DNA of 64,000 bases from Runella aurantiaca (GCF_003339505.1 NZ_QPIW01000025.1:41485-105484), one strand, 5' to 3'. Shown: positions 16,595-24,869, counted from the first letter of the stretch. The notes: generated by a model from the letters alone, not told the origin. A program made the numbers and translations.

Positions 16595-16641
16595 AAAGTT
16601 GGGGAAATTGTTGCCCATTGTCGAGGTAGTTTCCCCACTTT
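16595..16641 (+). terminator. Hairpin after the AI-2E transporter gene
   Basis: A 12-bp stem (16595-16607 with 16630-16641, one bulged T) just after the stop codon. No U tract follows, so termination would be weak or Rho-assisted. Confidence 0.4.
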
Positions 16642-16721
16642 CGGAACGGGACTTATTTGGTATGAAATTTTTGATTTCTAGGGCATAATTATCAAAACCT
16701 TATGTTTAATACTACACAACC

Positions 16722-18536
16722 ATGGAAATCGAATCTGTAGCAAAATATCCTAAAAGCGAAGTTGACGGTATGGGGGCAATTGCCACGGAAAAAGGAGTAT
16801 CGTTTAGGGTTTGGGCACCCAATGCCAAAAAAGTATTTGTCATGGGAGACTTCAATGACTGGCACCGAAATTCCACGCCACTGGTGCGGGAAGAAAACGG
16901 CTATTGGTCGGTAGAAGTACCCGAAGCCACTACTGGACAGCAATACAAGTATGTGTTGAAAACAAAAGTGGGAGAATTGATAAAAAATGACCCTTATGCC
17001 AGGGAATTGACCAATTCAATCGGTAACAGTATCATTCATGACCCTGCTTTTGACTGGGAAGGGGAAGCGTTCCAACTTCCTGCTTGGAATGAGATGGTAA
17101 TCTATGAACTCCACGTCGGCACCTTCAATGTCAAGGAAAAAGGAAAGCCCGGAGATTTTTATGGAGTCATCGAGCGCCTCGATTATTTGAAAGCGCTGGG
17201 CGTCAATGCCATCGAAATTATGCCGGTGGCAGAGTTTCCGGGGGGGCATTCGTGGGGCTACAACCCAGCCCATCCGTTTGCGGTTGAATCAGAATACGGC
17301 GGCCCAACAGGGATTAAAGCGCTCGTGAAGGCCGCTCATGCCGCTGGAATCGCGGTGATACTTGACGTGGTTTATAACCATTTTGGCCCAACCGATATGG
17401 ACTTGTGGCAGTTTGACGGCTGGCAGGAAAATGGAATGGGCGGTATTTATTTTTACAACGACTGGCGCGCCAAAACTCCGTGGGGAGATACCCGGCCCGA
17501 TTATGGCCGTGCGGAAGTGCGCCAATACATTCGAGATAATGCCTTGATGTGGCTAGAAGACTACCACATGGATGGATTACGAATGGACATGGTGCCTTAC
17601 ATTCGGAATGTGAACGCAGATGAAAATCCTGCCAACGATTTGAAAGAAGGATACAGTCTGATTCAGTGGATTAATTCAGAAATTCACAATCGGTTTCCAG
17701 GGCGTTTTACGGTAGCAGAAGACCTCCATTGTTTGGATTTTATCACTGCTCCCGTCGAACACGGCGGATTGGGATATAGCAGTCAGTGGGATGGTGGGTT
17801 TGTCCACCCGATTCGGAAAGCAATTATTGACATACACGATGAAGGCCGCGACATGAATGCGGTGGCGGCGTCTATTATGCATCGTTACAACAATGACGCA
17901 TTTCAACGCGTGATTTATACGGAGTCGCACGATGAAGTATCCAATGGGCAGGCCCGGGTGGTACAGGAAATAGCGGGTCAGGACGATGTCAACACATGGT
18001 ATGCCAAAAAACGCGCTACGCTCGGAGTGGCACTGATGATGACCGCCCCTGGAATTCCGATGTTGTTTCAGGGGCAGACAATTTTGGCCAATCGGTGGTT
18101 TGACGACCAAGACCCAATTGATTGGAATCGTTTTTCAGAATTTAAAGGGATTACAAAACTGCACCGCGACCTGATTCATTTACGGCTCAATAAGCGGGGC
18201 TATACGCGAGGCCTTTCGGGGCAACATGTGCAGGTGTTACAAATAGATAACGATCGCAAGCTGATTGCTTTCCAGCGTTGGAAAGACGGCGGCGCAGGAG
18301 ATACCACAGTGGTTGTGATGAACTTCTCGCACCAGGCCATTGACAATTATTCCTTAACGTTTCCTGAAGAGGGAGTCTGGAAAATCAGATTCAACAGCGA
18401 CTGGGAGGGTTATGACAGTGACTTTGAAAATTATTTCAGCTTCGATACCGAAGCCGTAGGCCATCACGAGAACGCCCTATTTGTGGCAACAGTGGCCATT
18501 GGGCCGTATAGTACAATTATTTATTCAAAAGAATAA
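16722..18536 (+). CDS. GH13 alpha-glucan branching enzyme-like protein
   Basis: A 604-residue glycoside hydrolase family 13 protein. A CBM48 domain (about 15-105, 'VSFRVWAPNAKKVFVMGDFN') precedes the (beta/alpha)8 barrel. Catalytic residues: nucleophile Asp289 ('DGLRMDMV'), acid/base Glu333 ('VAEDLHC') and Asp404 ('ESHDEVSNG'); the barrel motif 'DVVYNHFGP' is intact. A C-terminal beta domain starts at about 515. The family makes alpha-1,6 branches in glycogen; close relatives include trehalohydrolases, so the exact activity needs testing. A coiled-coil lipoprotein follows 36 bases on and may be cotranscribed, hinting at stress-linked storage metabolism. Confidence 0.85.
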   Translation: MEIESVAKYPKSEVDGMGAIATEKGVSFRVWAPNAKKVFVMGDFNDWHRNSTPLVREENGYWSVEVPEATTGQQYKYVLKTKVGELIKNDPYARELTNSIGNSIIHDPAFDWEGEAFQLPAWNEMVIYELHVGTFNVKEKGKPGDFYGVIERLDYLKALGVNAIEIMPVAEFPGGHSWGYNPAHPFAVESEYGGPTGIKALVKAAHAAGIAVILDVVYNHFGPTDMDLWQFDGWQENGMGGIYFYNDWRAKTPWGDTRPDYGRAEVRQYIRDNALMWLEDYHMDGLRMDMVPYIRNVNADENPANDLKEGYSLIQWINSEIHNRFPGRFTVAEDLHCLDFITAPVEHGGLGYSSQWDGGFVHPIRKAIIDIHDEGRDMNAVAASIMHRYNNDAFQRVIYTESHDEVSNGQARVVQEIAGQDDVNTWYAKKRATLGVALMMTAPGIPMLFQGQTILANRWFDDQDPIDWNRFSEFKGITKLHRDLIHLRLNKRGYTRGLSGQHVQVLQIDNDRKLIAFQRWKDGGAGDTTVVVMNFSHQAIDNYSLTFPEEGVWKIRFNSDWEGYDSDFENYFSFDTEAVGHHENALFVATVAIGPYSTIIYSKE

Positions 18537-18572
18537 TGTATATTTAACTTAAAACCAACCAAACAAAAAAGT

Positions 18573-19031
18573 ATGAAAACGGTAAAAACGCTCACAATAT
18601 CAATGATGGTTTCTGGGGTACTGATGATGGCTGGTTGCTCGCGTGACGATAAGCGCGAAGCCGCCGACAGCGTACAGGATGCTCAGGAAAAAGTAGAAAA
18701 CGCGGCCGATAACGTAGCCGAAGATGTCAAAGAAGCAGGCAATGAAACGGCCGCTGAAATAGAAGCCGAACGCAAGGAAATATCGGCAAAAATAGAAGAG
18801 CGCAGAGCGGCTCTTAAGAATGAAATGGACCGGATTGACGGAAAAATTAAAACGGCTTCGGCCAAAGAAAAAGAAAAATGGCAAGCGCGCCGCGACGACT
18901 TGAAAGAAGATATGAACGAATTGGATTCGCAATTGGCGGAAGTGAAAAAAGATGTAAAACGCGACTGGAAACAGTTTAAGCGGGATGTAAACGCCAAAAT
19001 TGACAAGATTCAGGAAGACATCGAAAAGTAA
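18573..19031 (+). CDS. Coiled-coil lipoprotein
   Basis: A 152-residue lipoprotein: signal with lipobox 'LMMAGC' (Cys about 22), then an almost wholly helical, highly charged body with heptad-like Ala/Glu/Lys repeats ('ADNVAEDVKEAGNETAAEIE', 'LKEDMNELDSQLAEVKKDVK'). No enzyme motif. Similar proteins are induced by envelope or osmotic stress in Bacteroidota. It lies 36 bases after the GH13 gene with no terminator between, and ends at a strong terminator. Confidence 0.75.
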   Translation: MKTVKTLTISMMVSGVLMMAGCSRDDKREAADSVQDAQEKVENAADNVAEDVKEAGNETAAEIEAERKEISAKIEERRAALKNEMDRIDGKIKTASAKEKEKWQARRDDLKEDMNELDSQLAEVKKDVKRDWKQFKRDVNAKIDKIQEDIEK

Positions 19032-19043
19032 TGCGTACCTGTC

Positions 19044-19081
19044 CAACGCCAAGCCGTGACACTCACGGCTTGGCGTTGTTT
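19044..19081 (+). terminator. Terminator after the GH13/lipoprotein operon
   Basis: A perfect 16-bp stem (19044-19059 with 19063-19078) with a 3-base loop and a short T run, 12 bases after the stop codon. Confidence 0.75.
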
Positions 19082-19132
19082 AATGCAGAATACTCAACGT
19101 TGAGAATGTAAATATTAAATCGATAGCGGAGA

Positions 19133-19525
19133 ATGGAAAGTGTGAAAGAGTCGATAAAGATGCAGTTTAGAAAACTGTGGTCGCTGTACCTGTGCCGCCG
19201 GCACTTGTGCAAGCAGCTCGAAAAGGAAGTGTTTTCTGATGATAGGCAGGCATTTGTACGGCATTTTTACAATGAAACCGATCTTTTTTTGAAGGAAGTT
19301 AGCCAGTTTGATTGGGTAAGGGGCAATATGTGCCTGCCAATTGTCGAGGGTTGTAAAAGTTTGCAGGATACCGATAGGCAGCTGCTCAAGACCTACACGG
19401 GCTTACAAGCAGATGCCTCATGGGAGATGGAATACCCAGAATTGGCCCGTTTTTTACTGCGTAATTTGAGCCGAATAAGGGCTTCACTTCGATTACTGCG
19501 TTATTTGAACACTTCAGCATTGTAA
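19133..19525 (+). CDS. Hypothetical helical protein
   Basis: A 130-residue, basic, helical protein ('FRKLWSLYLCRRHLCKQLEK', 'LLRNLSRIRASLRLLRYL') with no recognised domain, signal or membrane helix. It stands alone between a terminator and the transglutaminase gene. A perfect 12-bp palindrome, CTCAACGTTGAG (19093-19104), lies 28 bases before its ATG, and the same ATACTCAAC string recurs before the next gene, which supports its being a real, regulated gene. Confidence 0.6.
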   Translation: MESVKESIKMQFRKLWSLYLCRRHLCKQLEKEVFSDDRQAFVRHFYNETDLFLKEVSQFDWVRGNMCLPIVEGCKSLQDTDRQLLKTYTGLQADASWEMEYPELARFLLRNLSRIRASLRLLRYLNTSAL

Positions 19526-19537
19526 ACAAAACGATAC

Positions 19538-19556
19538 TCAACATTTTGCATTACCT
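19538..19556 (+). promoter_or_regulatory. TCAAC-N9-TACCT element before the transglutaminase gene
   Basis: TCAAC (19538-19542) and TACCT (19552-19556), nine bases apart. The same pair with the same spacing occurs at 21691-21709. Possible ECF-type promoter; two examples only. Confidence 0.3.
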
Positions 19557-19600
19557 TTATCTTCTCTAAATTTTATTCATTTTACGCATCACCCACCGTC

Positions 19601-20395
19601 ATGAAACTCAAGGGAAAAAGTGTGTTTAAATACACTGTCAATAATCCTACGCCCGTACAAATGCTGCTCCGGTCGAGGCGGCAAGAAGGGCAATCAATCA
19701 TCAGAGAAGAATTCAGCATTGACCCTGTCATACCTTTTGTAGAATTTATCGATCAGTTCGGGAATCAGTGCCAACGAGCCGTTTTGCCCGTTGGTGAGGT
19801 CACCATCACCATGGAAGCGGAAGCACTCGTTGAGCCCGGCTTGGTTCCGCCGCAACCGTTGCCCGCGTATGTACCCGTAGAAGAACTTCCCGATGACGTC
19901 ATGATGTTTTTATTGCCCAGCCGTTATTGCCAATCAGATTTGTACGAAATCAACAATTTGGCCTTTGAAATTGTCGGAAATCTTGACCCGGGCTACGCAC
20001 AAGTAGAAGCCATCAGAAACTGGATTCATCAAAATATTAGCTACCAATACAACACCTCCAGCTCCGTAACTACGGCCTTGGATACTATTTATCAGCGCGT
20101 GGGTGTGTGTCGTGATTTCACCCATCTGGGCCTTGCCCTGACCCGTAGTCTTTCGATTCCGGCACGCATGACGGTGGGGTATTTGGACAAGCTGGAATAC
20201 ATGGATTTACACGCGTGGTTTGATGCCTTTGTGGGCGGAAAATGGTACACATTTGATGCTGTGCAAGCCCAAACACACGGAAGCAGAATTGTGATAGGAT
20301 ACGGTCGCGACGCGGCTGATGTGGCGATGATTACGCAATTTGGAAATGCGCAACTTCAATCGCTGGAAGTGACCACTGAAGAAATAATGGACTGA
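19601..20395 (+). CDS. Transglutaminase-like cysteine protease family protein
   Basis: A 264-residue protein with a transglutaminase N-terminal beta domain (about 1-90) and core domain (about 110-225). The papain-like triad is present: Cys170 in 'GVCRDFTHL', His204 in 'DLHAWFDAF' and Asp219 in 'YTFDAVQ'. No signal peptide, so it is probably cytoplasmic, where such proteins act as proteases or amidases rather than crosslinkers. Convergent with the ECF sigma gene, 14 bases between stops. Confidence 0.85.
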   Translation: MKLKGKSVFKYTVNNPTPVQMLLRSRRQEGQSIIREEFSIDPVIPFVEFIDQFGNQCQRAVLPVGEVTITMEAEALVEPGLVPPQPLPAYVPVEELPDDVMMFLLPSRYCQSDLYEINNLAFEIVGNLDPGYAQVEAIRNWIHQNISYQYNTSSSVTTALDTIYQRVGVCRDFTHLGLALTRSLSIPARMTVGYLDKLEYMDLHAWFDAFVGGKWYTFDAVQAQTHGSRIVIGYGRDAADVAMITQFGNAQLQSLEVTTEEIMD

Positions 20396-20409
20396 AGAGT
20401 GTTGAGACG

Positions 20410-20979
20410 CTAACTTGCCATTGAAGACGAATAAGAAGAAGAACGGACCAAATGAAGCCGCAGGTTTTTGATGGCGAGACGTAGACGGGTTTTGACGGTT
20501 CCCAGCGGTAGTTTGAGGCGGTTGGCGGCTTCGATTTGCGTATAGCCGCCCCAATAAACCATCTCAATGATTGTTTTTTGCTCATCACTGAGGCGTGAGA
20601 CCAACTCACGCAGTTCGTTGTGCTCTATCTCACCAAATACTGTCTGATTGCTCTCAATCCAATGGATGGAGGAGTCAAGGTCTTGAATATCATTGCGTTG
20701 ACCTCGCAGATAATCAATCGAGCTGTTGCGAGCAATGTTGAGCATCCACGTAAAAAAACGCCCTTTATCAGAATCGTATCGGTTGATATTTGCCCAGATT
20801 TTGATAAAGATTTCCTGAAGCAAATCTTGGGCAGGTTCTTCTTTTACCACAATTTTGAGGACGATTCCGTGCAGCGCGTCTGAATAATTTGTGTACAGAT
20901 AGTTGAACGCGTGGCGGTCTTGCGTGAGTAGCCTCCTGATTAGCTCACTTTCTGTATAGATAAGTACGTTGTTTTTCAT
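20410..20979 (-). CDS. ECF RNA polymerase sigma factor without adjacent anti-sigma gene
   Basis: A 189-residue ECF factor. Region 2 (about 25-95) shows 'DLLQEIFIKIWANINRYD' and 'FFTWMLNIARNSSIDYLRG'; region 4 (about 125-180) shows 'LSDEQKTIIEMVYWGGYTQIE' and 'LPLGTVKTRLRLAIKNLR', the SigK-like pattern. The ATG at 20979 starts just before region 2; one at 21027 would overlap its likely promoter. No anti-sigma gene lies on either side, unlike most members of this group. The DUF2383 gene lies 60 bases upstream on the same strand, with a TACTCAAC string between them. Confidence 0.88.
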   Translation of the reverse strand: MKNNVLIYTESELIRRLLTQDRHAFNYLYTNYSDALHGIVLKIVVKEEPAQDLLQEIFIKIWANINRYDSDKGRFFTWMLNIARNSSIDYLRGQRNDIQDLDSSIHWIESNQTVFGEIEHNELRELVSRLSDEQKTIIEMVYWGGYTQIEAANRLKLPLGTVKTRLRLAIKNLRLHLVRSSSYSSSMAS

Positions 20980-21039
20980 AGGTCGGTTCTTTATAAATAG
21001 GTAGTGTTGAGTAAACCATAAAGTCAAATAAACCCGTCA

Positions 21040-21534
21040 TTAACGTATTTTTAAGGCATCTTGCTCCGCTTGGGTACTGTTGGTGCGGGGAGTAAGTGTC
21101 TGAATAATTTTGAGAGAACTTTCAATGTCAGCCTGTTGGCGAAGCAACACTCCTTTAAGCTCATCTTCAGCTTTAATAGATTCGTCGTTGAGGGCTTTTT
21201 CGTACGCCTCAATGGCCGATTTGTCCCCAAACTCGCACGATTCCAGCAGAGCGATTCGGTCATGCTGTTGGAGGGCAGCTTTAAACTTCAACCATGTTCG
21301 GTGAATTATACCCGCGGTTGTGCCGCCCAATGCGGGCTCGCCGCCCATCTCCTTAATGTATGCACTCAAGGTTTCTGAAAAATTAATACTCTCGTTGAGG
21401 CGGCTCGTAAAGAGCTGTTCCAAATCGACATCCTTTGTTTCAAGAGAGGCCTGATGATAGCCTGCAATCCGATCATTATTGATTTGGACGAGTCCATTAA
21501 GGATGCCGATTATATCTTGTTGATTGGGATTCAT
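21040..21534 (-). CDS. DUF2383 / PA2169 family four-helix-bundle protein
   Basis: A 164-residue helical protein: 'ILNGLVQINNDRIAGYHQA' in helix 1 and 'AIEAYEKAL' in the third helix are typical of the ferritin-like PA2169 family. Members are often stress-induced; no enzyme activity is established. It is probably the first gene of a transcript with the ECF sigma factor and faces the small stress proteins at 21724 across a 189-base divergent region. Confidence 0.8.
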   Translation of the reverse strand: MNPNQQDIIGILNGLVQINNDRIAGYHQASLETKDVDLEQLFTSRLNESINFSETLSAYIKEMGGEPALGGTTAGIIHRTWLKFKAALQQHDRIALLESCEFGDKSAIEAYEKALNDESIKAEDELKGVLLRQQADIESSLKIIQTLTPRTNSTQAEQDALKIR

Positions 21535-21660
21535 GGGATTTGATGCTGGGTGTGATGTTTTGCATTATAAAAATCAATACCCACCCAGATTAGGGTAATA
21601 TTGAGGAAATGCCCGTTGATAATGAGGCGTTTTTACCCCTGATTTTCGTAAAGTGAGCGC

Positions 21661-21676
21661 TGGCACTTGATTTTCT
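21661..21676 (+). promoter_or_regulatory. TGGCAC element, possible sigma-54-type promoter
   Basis: TGGCAC, five bases, then TTTCT: the -24 half matches the sigma-54 consensus fully and the -12 half matches TTGCT at four of five positions. It lies 58 bases before the ATG at 21724. One of four such sites near stress and signalling genes. Confidence 0.4.
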
Positions 21677-21690
21677 TATTGGTTATTCGT

Positions 21691-21709
21691 TCAACAAGAG
21701 TATTTACCT
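21691..21709 (+). promoter_or_regulatory. TCAAC-N9-TACCT element before the gene at 21724
   Basis: TCAAC (21691-21695) and TACCT (21705-21709) with the same 9-base spacer as at 19538-19556. Alternative or additional promoter to the TGGCAC site just upstream. Confidence 0.3.
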
Positions 21710-21723
21710 AACGCAGCAACATC

Positions 21724-21993
21724 ATGGACGAATTGGAAAATAGCGGTCTCAAAAAAGAAAGTGAAAGGAAAGAGCTGGAAAAAGAGAGCGTGAGCGATGA
21801 CAAGAAATCCCAAAAAATATCGGCTCAAACAATCTTTTTGTTTGTAATAATCATCGGTATCGGGTTGATGATATTTGGGTACATGAGTGGCTATTTCACG
21901 GCTGGAGGCCCCCAAGGAGACCGAAGAATGGGGCCCGTTAATGCGCAAGATTCAGCGATGGTCAACAAAAGTGATACCATCATTGGAAATTAA
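21724..21993 (+). CDS. Small single-pass membrane protein
   Basis: An 89-residue protein: a charged cytosolic N terminus (about 1-32), one membrane helix (about 33-54, 'TIFLFVIIIGIGLMIFGYMSG') and a short outer tail. No family recognised. It precedes the coiled-coil gene at 22024 by 30 bases and probably shares its transcript. Two candidate alternative promoters (21661 and 21691) suggest stress control. Confidence 0.6.
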   Translation: MDELENSGLKKESERKELEKESVSDDKKSQKISAQTIFLFVIIIGIGLMIFGYMSGYFTAGGPQGDRRMGPVNAQDSAMVNKSDTIIGN

Positions 21994-22023
21994 CTATTTC
22001 AATACACCATAAATTCAAACTAC

Positions 22024-22296
22024 ATGAAAACGACCAAAGAAGAATTGCTCGAAGAGGCGGCAAAACACAAAGCCGAAACTGCCGAAAAGAAAGCGGAAGT
22101 TCTAAAATCAGAATTTAAGGAAAAAGTAGACGACGTGAAAATAGGAGCCGTTGAGTTGGCTGAAAAAGCAAAAGAAAAATGGGAAAACCTCAAAGATAAG
22201 GCAGAGGATGTCTGGGAAGATACCAAAGACAAAGCCGAAGAAATTGCTGAACGTGCGGCGGCTAAAAAGAAAGAAATGAAAGAAGATTTGAGTTAA
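22024..22296 (+). CDS. Lys/Glu/Ala-rich amphipathic helix protein (YtxH/LEA-like)
   Basis: A 90-residue soluble protein made of 11-mer-like helical repeats ('KDKAEDVWEDTKDKAEEIAE') as in late-embryogenesis-abundant and YtxH tail regions. Such proteins protect membranes or proteins in desiccation or osmotic stress. No signal peptide. Second gene of a likely two-gene transcript, followed by a terminator. Confidence 0.65.
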   Translation: MKTTKEELLEEAAKHKAETAEKKAEVLKSEFKEKVDDVKIGAVELAEKAKEKWENLKDKAEDVWEDTKDKAEEIAERAAAKKKEMKEDLS

Positions 22297-22327
22297 AAGC
22301 GGCTCGAAATCTCACGGCAATAGAACG

Positions 22328-22371
22328 ATGCTCCAGACGGTACTTTTAAGTATTGTACTGGAGCATTTTTA
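22328..22371 (+). terminator. Terminator after the 21724-22296 operon
   Basis: ATGCTCCAG (22328-22336) pairs with CTGGAGCAT (22358-22366), with further pairing (GTACTT/AGTA) in the loop, followed by five T. The roughly 200 bases from here to 22570 show no convincing gene. Confidence 0.65.
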
Positions 22372-22570
22372 TGGCCAAACCATTGGACATAATGACGGGG
22401 ATTTGCGGGCACAATTGCCCAGTTTTCGTCTTGCTTATTAAGCTGCAACTAATACAAGCACCTCGGCAGTGGGCTAGGAAGTATAGAAAATCCGTGAAAG
22501 TCGTTGAATTTGAACGAAAGAGAGGAAGGTGTGGGAAACAGCGGTAGCCGTGTAGATAAAATGTATTTAT

Positions 22571-22936
22571 CTAGATAATTATTTTTTCAATTTTGGTCAT
22601 ATCTAGCGGTTTCTCTACAAAACCGTCTGCGCCCGAAAGCAGTGCCCGATCTCGCAGGCCACTCATGGCAGTAATCATGACTAATTTAGAAGCAGGGGCT
22701 TTTTTACGAAATTCTTTTATTTGTTCAATACCAATCCCGTCGGGAAGGTTGTTGTCTAGAAAAATGATAGCGGGTTGTTCTTCGGTTGCTTTTTGAAGTC
22801 CCTCGGCGAGGGTATGCGCCCGTAGGGAGACAATCCCAAAACGTTTTAATACCATTCCCAACAAAAGACAAGTATCTATTTCGTCGTCAATAATTACAGC
22901 CTTTTGATTAGAACTGGAAAAGGCCTTGTTACTCAT
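22571..22936 (-). CDS. Single-domain response regulator
   Basis: A 121-residue receiver domain only. The acidic pocket ('IIDDEIDT'), phospho-acceptor Asp61 ('IFLDNNLPDG'), Thr in 'MITAMSG' and Lys in 'VEKPLD' are all present. There is no output domain, so it must act by protein contact or as a phosphate sink in a relay with the kinases at 24899 or 29603. A TGGCAC element lies 67-82 bases upstream. Monocistronic. Confidence 0.85.
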   Translation of the reverse strand: MSNKAFSSSNQKAVIIDDEIDTCLLLGMVLKRFGIVSLRAHTLAEGLQKATEEQPAIIFLDNNLPDGIGIEQIKEFRKKAPASKLVMITAMSGLRDRALLSGADGFVEKPLDMTKIEKIII

Positions 22937-23002
22937 TTCAGTTAATTAATTAGGTGGTTAATAAATACATTATAGATTTTAAGTTTACTGTGATTCTGTA
23001 AC

Positions 23003-23018
23003 CAAAAAAACCGTGCCA
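23003..23018 (-). promoter_or_regulatory. TGGCAC element before the receiver gene
   Basis: On the minus strand TGGCAC, five bases, then TTTTG. The 19 bases around it match the site at 34894 at 16 positions. It lies upstream of the receiver gene that ends at 22571. Confidence 0.4.
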
Positions 23019-23193
23019 GACTAGCAAAGGAGTAAGATAGAAGCTGCTCAATATATCCCAATTTGGGGAAAAGTATCTACAGATTTTTTTTAGTACCTGC
23101 ATAATGCGGCAAAGTCAGGGGTGGAATAAAGTTTTTATTACTGTTTATGTCAAATTGTTTAATTTTTATAAAATCCTTTAAACGCACATTGCC

Positions 23194-23505
23194 ATGACAA
23201 GTAATTCAAAAATAGTATTAGGGCTCGTTACCGCGGCGGCGGCGGGCGCAGTGATTGGGCTATTGTTTGCTCCTGAAAAAGGAACAGAAATCCGTGACAA
23301 AGTACGTGAAACCGCCAATGGATTTGCGTCAGATTTGCTAGATGCACTTCAACGCGGTCGCCAACAGTATACTGAAATGAAAGACAATGTTGAAGACACC
23401 GCAAAAGAACTAAAATCGAAGGCAGAGGATAGAATCTCGGAAGTAAAAGACCGGGTAAGCGATGAAGTCGATAACGTCAAAAATAAAGCGCAACGTTACG
23501 CTTAG
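23194..23505 (+). CDS. YtxH family general-stress protein
   Basis: A 103-residue YtxH protein: one N-terminal membrane helix (about 6-26) ending in the family motif 'GLLFAPEKGTEIRDKVRE', then a charged helical tail of repeating 'AEDRISEVKDRVSDE' type. YtxH is a sigma-B-type stress protein in Bacillus and is common in Bacteroidota. First gene of a YtxH/holin-like/DUF set of three. Confidence 0.85.
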   Translation: MTSNSKIVLGLVTAAAAGAVIGLLFAPEKGTEIRDKVRETANGFASDLLDALQRGRQQYTEMKDNVEDTAKELKSKAEDRISEVKDRVSDEVDNVKNKAQRYA

Positions 23506-23531
23506 TGAATTAGATACCCATTAGTTTCTGC

Positions 23532-23557
23532 GGGATGGCCTTTATTTTGGCCATCCC
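23532..23557 (+). terminator. Hairpin between ytxH and the holin-like gene
   Basis: A perfect 9-bp stem (GGGATGGCC at 23532-23540 with 23549-23557). Only a weak A/T tail follows, so it may attenuate rather than stop transcription into 23584. Confidence 0.5.
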
Positions 23558-23583
23558 ATAAAAATTAAAACCCCTGTTGAGCT

Positions 23584-23949
23584 ATGCAAGTAATAGATTC
23601 TGCGAATGAGATTAAAGAGCGTGCAACCGATTGGTTTGACAGCGCTTCCGATTATTTTGAAGCCCGTTGGAACCTGGGCGTTTTGGATATGTCCGAAAAA
23701 ACGGCAGGTGCTGTATCAAGCCTTGCTTCAGTGCTTATTATAGGTACTGTCGGGACCATTGCGTTACTTTTTGTGAGTTTGGGAGTGGCTTGGCTCATTG
23801 GTGAGCGCCTCAATAGCCCCGCCTTTGGGTATTTGATTGTAGGGGGCTTTTATGCACTTGTATGCATTATTCTGTTTTTGGTGAAAGACAGTTTAATCAA
23901 AGTGCCTGTCGTGAATGCTTTTATAAAAAGATTTTACTATGAAAACTAA
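23584..23949 (+). CDS. Holin-III-like membrane protein (DUF1469 type)
   Basis: A 121-residue protein with an amphipathic N terminus (about 1-45) and two membrane helices (about 48-75, 82-104). It belongs to the 'phage holin family' label given to chromosomal YqjE/DUF1469-like proteins, which in enterobacteria sit in stress operons and are not lysis proteins. Its 3' end overlaps the next gene by 11 bases, showing coupled translation. Nothing phage-like is nearby. Confidence 0.78.
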   Translation: MQVIDSANEIKERATDWFDSASDYFEARWNLGVLDMSEKTAGAVSSLASVLIIGTVGTIALLFVSLGVAWLIGERLNSPAFGYLIVGGFYALVCIILFLVKDSLIKVPVVNAFIKRFYYEN

Positions 23950-24430
23950 GCTCGAATCCTTGGACGATGTACGCGCCGAACGGGCCCGTTTGAAAAACCA
24001 ACTCGCCCTCTCTCAGGTCAAAATGCGGAAAGACATCACGGCCATTAAGACCGAAATAAACCCGGCGCGTCAGGCGGTGGGGGCATTACGTGATTTGTTG
24101 ATAACCCCCAAAAAAGGATTGCTCAGCGTTGGGGTAGGTATCGGAGTGGATATTTTACTTAAAAGGGGCCTCTTGGCGCGTGCTGGCTGGCTACCGAGAT
24201 TGGTTGTTCCTTTTATTGCGCGCAATGTGGCTACCAATCTTATCTATAAAAATCGGACTTCCCTCCTTGAAAACGCCCTGATGTGGGTGAAAAAGAAGAC
24301 CCAAAAGAGACCCGAAATAAATACAGATGGTCAGCAAAAATTATTGCCGCCTGCCAAAGATGTTGTGGTCAACGGACATACATCAAGTGCTGGAAATCAC
24401 GTTGTTCCCCCAGTTGTTAGCGTCAATTAA
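23939..24430 (+). CDS. Hypothetical membrane-associated protein of the YtxH/holin set
   Basis: A 163-residue protein that overlaps the holin-like gene by 11 bases. A helical N terminus with a coiled-coil look ('ERARLKNQLALSQVKMRKD'), a hydrophobic middle (about 65-105, 'LLSVGVGIGVDILLKRGLL') and a polar tail. No named domain, but the position after YtxH and YqjE-like genes is a recurrent arrangement, so an envelope-stress role is likely. Its 3' end overlaps the convergent receiver gene by 8 bases. Confidence 0.7.
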   Translation: MKTKLESLDDVRAERARLKNQLALSQVKMRKDITAIKTEINPARQAVGALRDLLITPKKGLLSVGVGIGVDILLKRGLLARAGWLPRLVVPFIARNVATNLIYKNRTSLLENALMWVKKKTQKRPEINTDGQQKLLPPAKDVVVNGHTSSAGNHVVPPVVSVN

Positions 24431-24869
24431 GAAACCGAGCGGCTTCTGGAACCACGGGAAGTTGGCTGACCTTTACCCAAAATTTAATGAGGGTAGAGAT
24501 GGTATCGTTAAAAACATCAAAAGACGAAGGCTTGGCTATGTAACAGTTGGCCCCCAATTCATAACAGTCGTTGATGTCTTGCTCAGATTTGGAGGTTGTC
24601 AGTACTACCACCGGTATTTTTCTTAAATGAGGTTCTGATTTTAGGATTCTCAACACTTCTCGCCCGTCCATTCGGGGCATATTCAAATCCAGTAAAATCA
24701 GACCTACCGAATATTCGTTATTACTCTGGCGAATATATTCAATGAGTTCAAGCCCATCCTTTACATAGACGGTAGGATTAACCAATCCGCAATCATCAAA
24801 CACCGATTGGAGCAAAAAACGGTCATCGGCGTCATCGTCAGCTATTAAAATAGTGGCTTGTTTGTTCAT
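24423..24869 (-). CDS. Rcp1-like single-domain response regulator
   Basis: A 148-residue receiver of the Rcp1 type. Acidic pocket 'IADDDADDR', phospho-acceptor Asp61 ('LILLDLNMPRMDG'), Thr in 'VVLTTSKSEQD' and Lys in 'YIAKPSS'. Such receivers pair with phytochrome-like or CHASE3 kinases. It lies 29 bases after the kinase at 24899 in one transcript, so the two should be a pair. Close in sequence to the receiver at 31251, which sits by the other kinase. Confidence 0.88.
   Translation of the reverse strand: MNKQATILIADDDADDRFLLQSVFDDCGLVNPTVYVKDGLELIEYIRQSNNEYSVGLILLDLNMPRMDGREVLRILKSEPHLRKIPVVVLTTSKSEQDINDCYELGANCYIAKPSSFDVFNDTISTLIKFWVKVSQLPVVPEAARFLN

Noticed and set aside
22353..22547. Open frame of 64 codons after the 22328 terminator
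   Set aside because: It begins inside the terminator, has no domain, and its composition is not protein-like; nothing supports translation.
23584..23949. Holin-like protein as a sign of a prophage
   Set aside because: No other phage gene, integrase, att repeat or tRNA is near; the YtxH/holin-like pairing is a normal chromosomal stress arrangement.
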